A stretch of DNA of 20,594 bases, taken from NCBI GenBank assembly GCA_947587565.1, contig CANPYA010000009.1:1-20594 (forward strand), given 5' to 3'. Position numbers and translations under genes: made by a program. This document shows, piece by piece, positions 1 through 5,300 of this stretch. This DNA comes from an uncultured Bacilli bacterium (GTDB taxonomy: Bacteria; Bacillota_I; Bacilli_A; RF39; UBA660). A model generated the notes under the pieces. It ran no database searches and was not told the origin of the DNA. It worked only from the letters and a program-made list of their open reading frames with translations. Positions within the stretch are counted from its first letter, which is position 1; the number at the start of each line of letters is the position of its first letter.

Positions 1-342
1 ATGAATGATATTAGTTATTCTAAATTTATTAATGGTTTAGATAAAGCTGGTATTGAAATTAATCGTAAGATGTTATCAGAAATTGCTATCAATGATCCAA
101 AAAGTTTTGCTGAACTTGTAAAGACTGCTAAAGATGCTTTAAATGGTAAAGTTGTTAAAGTTGAAAAAGTAGTTGAAAAGAAAGAAACTAAAACTGAAGC
201 AAAGAAAGAAGTAAAAGCAGAAACTAAAAAAGAAGATTTAAGTACTAAAACATTAGCAGAATTAAAAGCTATGGCTAAAGATGCTGGTATTAAAGGTTAT
301 AGTACTATGAAGAAAGATGAATTACTAAAGAATTTAAAATAG
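1..342 (+). CDS. rplT: 50S ribosomal protein L20, C-terminal part, with Rho_N-like extension (5' truncated by window)
   Basis: L20 binds 23S rRNA early in large-subunit assembly. Residues 1-50 of this fragment match the C-terminal half of bacterial L20: the stretch SYSKFINGLDKAGIEINRKM followed by a conserved IAINDPKSFAELV. The ATG at position 1 corresponds to an internal Met (about residue 71 of the 119-residue B. subtilis protein, from memory), so it is not a start; the gene begins upstream of the window. Normal L20 ends at about fragment residue 48. Here it continues with a Lys/Glu/Thr-rich linker (about 50-78) and a module at 79-113 (LSTKTLAELKAMAKDAGIKG, then a KKDELL helix) that resembles the Rho N-terminal/SAP-like nucleic-acid-binding helical domain. 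A hairpin terminator covers the stop codon. The L20 identity is firm; the extension's fold is assigned by motif only. Confidence 0.9.
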   Translation: MNDISYSKFINGLDKAGIEINRKMLSEIAINDPKSFAELVKTAKDALNGKVVKVEKVVEKKETKTEAKKEVKAETKKEDLSTKTLAELKAMAKDAGIKGYSTMKKDELLKNLK

Positions 343-355
343 TAATTCTTTTTTT
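327..355 (+). terminator. Rho-independent terminator of rplT
   Basis: AAAGAATT (327-334) pairs perfectly with AATTCTTT (344-351) around a 9-nt loop that contains the stop codon, and a run of seven T (349-355) follows. It is AT-only apart from one G-C pair, as expected in this genome. Confidence 0.65.
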
Positions 356-379
356 AACTAAAAATAATTTAAAATTATC

Positions 380-408
380 TTGTATTAGAATATTTATTTT
401 GAGATAAT
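380..408 (+). promoter_or_regulatory. Promoter of holA, extended -10; transcript probably leaderless
   Basis: TTGTAT (380-385), a 17-bp spacer, then GATAAT (403-408) preceded by the extended -10 dinucleotide TG (400-401). Counting the last -10 base as -7 puts +1 at 415, the A of the holA ATG, and there is no good Shine-Dalgarno before that ATG. The promoter call rests on sequence match only. Confidence 0.5.
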
Positions 409-414
409 ATTTAT

Positions 415-1371
415 ATGAATACATTTTTAATAGTTAGTGAAACAATTTATCAAATGGATAAGACTTTAGAAAGTCTTAAAAATGGCATTACGAATGTCAT
501 AACTTTTAATTTGAATGAGAATACTTTAGATGATGTTTTAACGGAAGCTTCATACTTTTCAATGTTTGATGAAAGAAAATGTATAATTGCAAAAAATGCT
601 AATTTTTTTGCCTCAACCAAAGGTACGGAAACCAAAAAGACTAAAGAACAAATTGATAAATTATTAAAATATTTAGAAAATGAAAATAAAAATACGAGAA
701 TTATTTTTACTCTTTTAGGTAGTGCAGATAGTAAAAAAAGTATATATAAAAAATTTGAAGAAAATAATACTTTATATACTTTTAAAAAAATGACTAAAAC
801 GGATATGAAAAATGAACTTTCTAAAATAGTTAATGAAAAGGGCTATAAAATAGATGATAAAAGTTTATGGTATATAATTAATAATTCTTTAAATAATTTT
901 GATTTATCTTATAATGAATTAAATAAGATTATGCTATATTATGGTAAAAAGAGTAATATTTTATATGAAGATGTTATAAAGTTAACAAGTAAATCTTTAG
1001 AAAATAATAATTTTAAATTAGTTGATAGTATTATGAGTAGAAATTTAGAAGAGGCTTTAAAATTTTTGGATGAAATGAAAGTATTTAAAGTAGAACCTAG
1101 TGCTATTATTAGTCTTTTAGGGCGTGAATTTAAGTTAATGTTAAGTTCAACTTTATATGAAGAAAATAAATATAGTTATCAAAGTATATTAAAAGAATTA
1201 CATTTAGCCGAATGGCAATTTCAAAAAGTTATTAATAATAAAAGAAATTTTACTAAGAAAGAAATGGAACAGGAATTAATTAAAATAAGTGATTTAGATT
1301 ATAAGTTAAAAAGTGGTTTAATAGATAAAGATATTGTTTTAATTACTTATATTTTAGATTTATGCTTGTAA
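415..1371 (+). CDS. holA: DNA polymerase III subunit delta (clamp-loader wrench)
   Basis: HolA is the clamp-loader subunit that opens the beta sliding clamp during chromosome replication. The 318-residue product is slightly shorter than usual (about 340). It shows the expected order: an AAA+-like N-terminal half (residues 1-200, beginning MNTFLIV, with SYFSMFDERKCIIAKNA matching the clamp-contact region) and an all-helical collar from about 205 (LVDSIMSRNLEEALKFLDEM, then PSAIISLLGREFKLML and a final DLDYKLKSGLIDKDIVLITYI segment). These are family-typical, including the near-invariant 'D.KLKSG' near the end. The ATG at 415 has no clear SD; the predicted transcription start falls on it. mnmA follows 48 bp later from its own promoter. 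Identification is by family pattern. Confidence 0.88.
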   Translation: MNTFLIVSETIYQMDKTLESLKNGITNVITFNLNENTLDDVLTEASYFSMFDERKCIIAKNANFFASTKGTETKKTKEQIDKLLKYLENENKNTRIIFTLLGSADSKKSIYKKFEENNTLYTFKKMTKTDMKNELSKIVNEKGYKIDDKSLWYIINNSLNNFDLSYNELNKIMLYYGKKSNILYEDVIKLTSKSLENNNFKLVDSIMSRNLEEALKFLDEMKVFKVEPSAIISLLGREFKLMLSSTLYEENKYSYQSILKELHLAEWQFQKVINNKRNFTKKEMEQELIKISDLDYKLKSGLIDKDIVLITYILDLCL

Positions 1372-1393
1372 AAAGAAGAAGTTATGATAAAAT
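1366..1393 (+). promoter_or_regulatory. Promoter of mnmA, overlapping the end of holA
   Basis: TTGTAA (1366-1371, which includes the holA stop codon), a 16-bp spacer, then TAAAAT (1388-1393) with an extended -10 TG at 1385-1386. Predicted +1 near 1400, 20 nt before the ATG, which is preceded by an AAGGGGAT Shine-Dalgarno. Confidence 0.55.
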
Positions 1394-1419
1394 AGTGTTA
1401 AATTTAAGGGGATGAAAAG

Positions 1420-2517
1420 ATGAAAGAAACAGTTGTTGTGGGTATGAGTGGTGGCGTTGATAGCGCGGTTGCGGCTTACCTATTAAAAGAAGCAGGCTAT
1501 AATGTTATTGCTCTTTTTATGCGCAATTGGGATAGTACAGTAAATGGGGAAGACTTTCAAAATGATGATATTATCTGTCCACAAGAAAGAGATTATAATG
1601 ATGCGAAAGAAGTTTGTGATAAATTAGGGATTCCTTTACATAGAGTGGATTTTATTAAAGAATATTGGGATTATGTTTTTAAATATTTTTTAGATGAACT
1701 TGAAAAGGGAAGAACTCCTAATCCCGATTTATTATGTAATCGTTTTATTAAATTTGATTTATTTAAAAAAGAAGCCCTTAAATTAGGAGCCGATTATATA
1801 GCAACGGGGCATTACGCAAGATTAGAAAATGGTAAACTTTTAAGAGCCGTAGATTTAAATAAAGATCAAACTTATTTTTTAGCGGATGTTACACCTGATG
1901 AATTAAAAAATGTTTTATTTCCTATTGGAGGCTTAACAAAGCCAGAGGTAAGAAAAATTGCCGAAGAACAAGACTTAGTGGTGGCCAAAAAGAAAGATTC
2001 GACCGGTATTTGTTTTATTGGCGAAAGAAATTATCAAAAATTTATTCATAATTATTTAAAAGAAAATAAAGGACCAATAATTGATGTCGCAACTAAAGAA
2101 GTTATTGGGGAACATAATGGGCTTATGAATTATACCATTGGTCAAAGAAAAAATGTTGGATTATCTGGTCACACTGAAAGACATTTTGTTTGTGGTAAAG
2201 ATGTTAAAAAGAATATTTTATATGTTACCATTGGTAATGAAGAATATTTATATAGTGATGCATGTCTCGTTGATAATGTGAATTTTATTAGTAGTACTCA
2301 TCCAACATTTTGTACAGCGAAATTTCGTTATCGGGGTGAAGATGTTCCAGTAACACTAGAATACTTAGAAAATAATGAAATTTTAGTAAAATATCCGGGT
2401 AAGGCTAAATCAGTTACGCCGGGCCAAGCTTGTGTCTTCTATTTAGGGGAAGAATGTCTGGGTTGTGGCTTTATTAAAGAAGTATATAAAAATAATGAAA
2501 AATTATGGTATTTATAA
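1420..2517 (+). CDS. mnmA: tRNA-specific 2-thiouridylase MnmA
   Basis: MnmA adenylates and then thiolates U34 of tRNA-Lys, -Glu and -Gln, using sulfur relayed from a cysteine desulfurase. The 365-residue length is normal. The N-terminal PP-loop ATPase motif SGGVDS is at residues 10-15; the signature NPDLLCN holds the first catalytic cysteine (Cys106); ATGHYAR is at 128-134; and the second catalytic cysteine is Cys198 in DSTGICFIGER. The C-terminal beta-barrel includes the conserved GQRKNVGLSG and PGQACVFY segments. All residues needed for activity are present. Start: ATG with AAGGGGAT about 8 nt upstream. It has its own promoter and terminator, so it is probably monocistronic. Confidence 0.97.
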   Translation: MKETVVVGMSGGVDSAVAAYLLKEAGYNVIALFMRNWDSTVNGEDFQNDDIICPQERDYNDAKEVCDKLGIPLHRVDFIKEYWDYVFKYFLDELEKGRTPNPDLLCNRFIKFDLFKKEALKLGADYIATGHYARLENGKLLRAVDLNKDQTYFLADVTPDELKNVLFPIGGLTKPEVRKIAEEQDLVVAKKKDSTGICFIGERNYQKFIHNYLKENKGPIIDVATKEVIGEHNGLMNYTIGQRKNVGLSGHTERHFVCGKDVKKNILYVTIGNEEYLYSDACLVDNVNFISSTHPTFCTAKFRYRGEDVPVTLEYLENNEILVKYPGKAKSVTPGQACVFYLGEECLGCGFIKEVYKNNEKLWYL

Positions 2518-2518
2518 A

Positions 2519-2547
2519 AGATAACTATTAAATTAGTTATTTTTTTT
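2519..2547 (+). terminator. Rho-independent terminator of mnmA
   Basis: ATAACTA (2521-2527) pairs with TAGTTAT (2534-2540) around a 6-nt loop, extendable outward by A-T and G-T pairs. It runs into eight T (2540-2547). Confidence 0.75.
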
Positions 2548-2617
2548 AACATATTTTAATGAAAAAAAAGGAAACTCGAGAAAAAGTGCGAATATATAAA
2601 GTGAAAGGAGGAAAATT

Positions 2618-3445
2618 ATGGCTAAAACCGAAAAGGTCCTATTGAAGGATGAAGTAGTCAAGAAAATATTTACAAGTGGTACTGAAATCTCGCAAGAATA
2701 CTTACTTAATATCATCAGTGCTATTATAGAAATTCCAATTGAAAAGTTAAAAGCCGATTTTGAAATAGTAACACCTCATATTGGAGTAAATACCAATATT
2801 ATCGATAGTGAAGTCGACTTGGTATATAAAAATCAAGATATGTATTTTTCATTTGAATTTAATTATAATAACTATAGTGAATTATCTAAAAAGAATTTTA
2901 GTTATCTATGTCAATTATATTTAAGAGATATCTACCATAAAGAAGATTATAAGAATATAAAACATATATGGCAATTTTGTTTTGATAATTTTGATTATTT
3001 TAAAGAAAACAGATTTGTATATTTCAGTGAGATGATGGAAAAAGAAAGTCATAAAATAAGAGATTTTGGAATCCACATTGTAGATATTAATCTAGATTAT
3101 CTTGAGAAAATGGATTATAATGAAATAAAGAAAGGTAATATGCTTGAGAAATTATTATACATATTTGTATGTAATGATAAGGAAAAATTAGATCAAGTAT
3201 ATGACGGGGATAAGTTAATGGGAGAAATAAGAAAAGAAATAGAAGAGTTAACTGGTGACTTTGATTCATTATTATACTATGACAAGAAAGCTTTAGAAGA
3301 AAGAATGTATCAATATTTAGCTAATAAATATCAAATTAAAGAATTTTTGAATGACAATATACCATTAGATAAAATAATGAAATATACCAAGTTAACTGAA
3401 AAAGAAGTCAATGAAATAATAAAAGAAATTAAAGAAGAGGGCTAA
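2618..3445 (+). CDS. Rpn-family PD-(D/E)XK nuclease (PF12784-type 'transposase/invertase')
   Basis: The 275-residue protein matches the PD-(D/E)XK nuclease family related to E. coli Rpn (recombination-promoting, anti-phage nucleases). A degenerate nuclease core lies at about 50-125: Asp67 in SEVDLVY, then Glu80 in the strand YFSFEFN, where the family usually has E-x-Q or E-x-K and this copy has E-x-N. A helical segment with FSYLCQLYLRDIY follows. The segment MLEKLLYIFVCNDKEKL (175-191) is typical of Firmicutes members. The C-terminal module (201-275) contains LTGDFDSLLYYDKKALE and a small helical tail. Start: ATG with a perfect AAAGGAGG (2604-2611). No convincing -35 was seen upstream. Catalytic competence is uncertain because of Asn82. 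The next gene copies the C-terminal module. Confidence 0.82.
   Translation: MAKTEKVLLKDEVVKKIFTSGTEISQEYLLNIISAIIEIPIEKLKADFEIVTPHIGVNTNIIDSEVDLVYKNQDMYFSFEFNYNNYSELSKKNFSYLCQLYLRDIYHKEDYKNIKHIWQFCFDNFDYFKENRFVYFSEMMEKESHKIRDFGIHIVDINLDYLEKMDYNEIKKGNMLEKLLYIFVCNDKEKLDQVYDGDKLMGEIRKEIEELTGDFDSLLYYDKKALEERMYQYLANKYQIKEFLNDNIPLDKIMKYTKLTEKEVNEIIKEIKEEG
3218..3445 (+). CDS. Candidate internal-start product of the Rpn gene (Rpn_S-like, 75 aa)
   Basis: Inside the Rpn gene, in frame at codon 201, an ATG (3218-3220) is preceded at 6 nt by GGGGAT (3206-3211), a usable Shine-Dalgarno. Initiation here would give a 75-residue protein comprising only the C-terminal module, without the nuclease. E. coli rpn genes are known to make such short C-terminal proteins from internal starts, and these act as antitoxins. 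Here the separate gene just downstream is also 75 residues and begins at the equivalent place. Inference from sequence only. Confidence 0.4.
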   Translation: MGEIRKEIEELTGDFDSLLYYDKKALEERMYQYLANKYQIKEFLNDNIPLDKIMKYTKLTEKEVNEIIKEIKEEG

Positions 3446-3450
3446 AATTA

Positions 3451-3678
3451 ATGAATAAGGTAGAAGGATTACAAGAGTTAACTGGCGACTTTGATTCATT
3501 ATTATACTATGATAAAAAGGCTCTTGAGAAAAGAATGGACGAATGGCTAACTAAAAAAGATATAGTCAAAAACATGTTAAAAGAAAAAATAAGTAAAGAA
3601 GTTATATTTAGGATTGTTAATTTATCTGAAAAAGAGTTTTCAGAAATGTTAGAAGAAATTGAAAAAGAAAATAACTAA
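3451..3678 (+). CDS. Stand-alone copy of the Rpn C-terminal module (75 aa, candidate antitoxin or remnant)
   Basis: The start lies 5 nt after the upstream stop, with GAAGAGGG as a moderate Shine-Dalgarno 9 nt before the ATG. Residues 9-27 (ELTGDFDSLLYYDKKALEK) are nearly identical to residues 209-227 of the Rpn protein, also at the DNA level. The rest aligns without gaps at lower identity and ends in the same charged EKEF/EEIEKE helix. The product therefore lacks the whole nuclease domain, and its length equals that of the predicted internal-start product of the upstream gene. It could be an antitoxin/regulator paralogue, or the tail of a second rpn copy lost by recombination. The intact SD, start and stop favour an expressed gene. 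It is convergent with the flippase gene and overlaps it by 4 bp. Confidence 0.7.
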   Translation: MNKVEGLQELTGDFDSLLYYDKKALEKRMDEWLTKKDIVKNMLKEKISKEVIFRIVNLSEKEFSEMLEEIEKENN

Positions 3679-3696
3679 TAATTGGTTATTTTTTTA
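3668..3696. terminator. Bidirectional terminator shared by the Rpn pair and the flippase gene
   Basis: AAAATAAC (3668-3675) pairs with GTTATTTT (3685-3692); with the inner pairs the stem is about 11 bp around a 3-nt loop. On the plus strand TTTTTTT follows; on the minus strand the stem runs into TTTTCTTTTTC. Both convergent stop codons (TAA 3676-3678 plus, TAG 3675-3677 minus) lie inside the hairpin. Confidence 0.7.
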
Positions 3697-4985
3697 CTGT
3701 ATTTGTAAACATAATAGATATTTAAAAAGACAACTAAGAATATATTGGCTATTTCCGATGCAATTAAAGAATACATCCCAATATGAATTATGGAAGTACC
3801 AGCAAGAACAATTAATTTAACAATAACCCCTAAAATAGTGATGCGCATAGTAATATTGGCTTTATTAATGGCTTGTAAGAAACTCATTAAAATAGCTTCA
3901 ATATAAAATAACGGAAATATGGGAGCTAAAACTTTAATATAATTTAAACCTAAAGTAGTATTATATAAACTAGTTAAAATAAATTTACCAAAAAACATTA
4001 ATAAAACAGAATAAGTAATGCCAATAAATAAGGCAAATATTAAAGCCTCTTTAAGTCTTTTTAACATACTTTCGTTATTACGATCTAAATAGTGTTTACT
4101 AACCTCGGGAATAAGAGCTGAAGATATGGCCGTAATAAAGAATGAAGGGACAGTTAAAATAGCCATTGTATAGGCATTGTAAGCCCCATATTCAACTAAT
4201 ATATATTCATTAGAGTAACCACTAAAAAGTAATAAATTTTTTAAAATAATGGGTTCAAAGAAATAACCGATATTCCCAATAATTCTTGATGATACCGTTG
4301 GAATAGATATATCTAAAATATTTTTTAAAGTATATTTATTAGGTATTAATGCTTGCTTCGTAATTTTAATTTTCTTGGGAATAAAACAAAGATTTACAAA
4401 GATAGAGACAACTTCTTCAATAAAAGAAAATATAAAGAGAGAAGAGGCTGCTAAAATTTCACTACGAGCCATAATTTTGGGAACAAATAAATATATTAAA
4501 ACACCTCTTACTAATTGTTCAATGATATTAGATACGACATTAGGTATCATATTTTGTTTACCATAAAAATATCCTTTAATAATACTAGATATCGAAATAA
4601 TCGGAAATGTTAAAGTCATGGCAATAATAAGTAAGTAGCAGCGACTTTCGTGTAAAAGATTATTAGCAATAAATCTGGCCGAAAAAAGCATCACAATTAC
4701 CACTAAAAAATTGATAGCCATGATTAAAATGGTAGAAGTTGAAATAACCCGTAAATGGTTTTTATTATCCTCTGCAATTAATTTCGAGATAGTGGTAGGT
4801 AAGGCTAAAGTGGCAATCGTTATCAAAAGAGAATAAGTCGGCATAACTAAAGAATATAAGCCTAAAACTTCGGCTCCAACAATCCGGGTATAAATAATTC
4901 TAATAACAAAGCCCAGGATTTTAGTAATAATACCACCAAGGATTAAAATAAGTGTTGATTTAATAAAAATATTCTTACTTTTCAT
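3675..4985 (-). CDS. SpoVB/MurJ-type polysaccharide/lipid II flippase, short form
   Basis: A membrane protein of the MOP superfamily (stage V sporulation protein B / oligosaccharide flippase) that would move lipid-linked cell-wall precursors across the membrane. The N-terminus fits the family closely: FIKSTLILILGGIITKILGF, then RIVGAEVLGLYSLVMPTY and LALPTTISKLIAED. Hydrophobic segments run the whole length. At 436 residues it is some 80 shorter than B. subtilis SpoVB (518), consistent with about 12 rather than 14 membrane helices. Start: on the minus strand AAAGGTGAT lies 4 nt before the ATG. It is divergent from comN, as expected from the spoVB-comN neighbourhood in Bacillus. A role in sporulation cannot be inferred; paralogues (YtgP, YkvU, YabM) serve wall synthesis generally. 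Confidence 0.85.
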   Translation of the reverse strand: MKSKNIFIKSTLILILGGIITKILGFVIRIIYTRIVGAEVLGLYSLVMPTYSLLITIATLALPTTISKLIAEDNKNHLRVISTSTILIMAINFLVVIVMLFSARFIANNLLHESRCYLLIIAMTLTFPIISISSIIKGYFYGKQNMIPNVVSNIIEQLVRGVLIYLFVPKIMARSEILAASSLFIFSFIEEVVSIFVNLCFIPKKIKITKQALIPNKYTLKNILDISIPTVSSRIIGNIGYFFEPIILKNLLLFSGYSNEYILVEYGAYNAYTMAILTVPSFFITAISSALIPEVSKHYLDRNNESMLKRLKEALIFALFIGITYSVLLMFFGKFILTSLYNTTLGLNYIKVLAPIFPLFYIEAILMSFLQAINKANITMRITILGVIVKLIVLAGTSIIHIGMYSLIASEIANIFLVVFLNIYYVYKYSKKITNY

Positions 4986-4993
4986 ATATCACC

Positions 4994-5022
4994 TTTAAAA
5001 GATAAATAAAATATTATATAAT
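4994..5022. promoter_or_regulatory. Divergent promoter region with palindromic shared -10
   Basis: Plus strand (comN-rel-dtd): TTTAAA (4994-4999), 17 bp, TATAAT (5017-5022), +1 near 5029. The perfect 10-bp palindrome ATTATATAAT (5013-5022) also gives TATAAT on the minus strand (5013-5018) facing the flippase gene. The minus-strand -35 is poor. Confidence 0.5.
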
Positions 5023-5048
5023 AATCTTATGAAGGAAGATGGACTTTT

Positions 5049-5300
5049 ATGGATAGAAATGTACCAAAATTTAAATCGATGCAAGAGTTATACCAAAGAC
5101 TCGTGCCGGCTCTGAAACTTAAAGTGGAGGAAGTTAAAAGATTAAAATTGAATATCGAAGAACAAGATGTTTGGAATTATTTAATGCAAAATGTTTGGAG
5201 TAATAAAAAGGACATTCGCATTCATGAAATGGTTGATGATATTTTAAATTTAGATAGTTTAAAATTAGAAATATATTTAAAAAAATTAAGAAATGAGTGA
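5049..5300 (+). CDS. comN: ComN-like post-transcriptional regulator
   Basis: An 83-residue cytosolic protein of the ComN/YrzD family, described in B. subtilis as a post-transcriptional regulator of late competence genes. The family pattern is visible: a helix with LVPALKLKVEEVKRL, then the core EEQDVWNYLMQNVW (family: edlW.yl...W), then a basic stretch and HEMVDDILNLDSLKLEIYL (family: lh.lV.dIl.l). Start: ATG with GAAGGAAGATGGA upstream. An out-of-frame ATG at 5029 is ignored. The TGA stop overlaps the GTG of rel, so the two are translationally coupled. Gene order flippase-comN-rel-dtd recalls a longer Bacillus cluster that also holds secDF, recJ and apt, absent here. Its function in this organism is inferred from family only. 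Confidence 0.82.
   Translation: MDRNVPKFKSMQELYQRLVPALKLKVEEVKRLKLNIEEQDVWNYLMQNVWSNKKDIRIHEMVDDILNLDSLKLEIYLKKLRNE

Noticed and set aside
1..3. ATG at the first base as the start of a 113-residue protein
   Set aside because: The sequence aligns inside L20 at a conserved internal Met; the gene is cut by the window edge.
3451..3678. Small Rpn-tail gene as a frameshifted continuation of the upstream gene
   Set aside because: The upstream gene already has a complete C-terminus; the small gene repeats it, so it is a duplicate, not a continuation.
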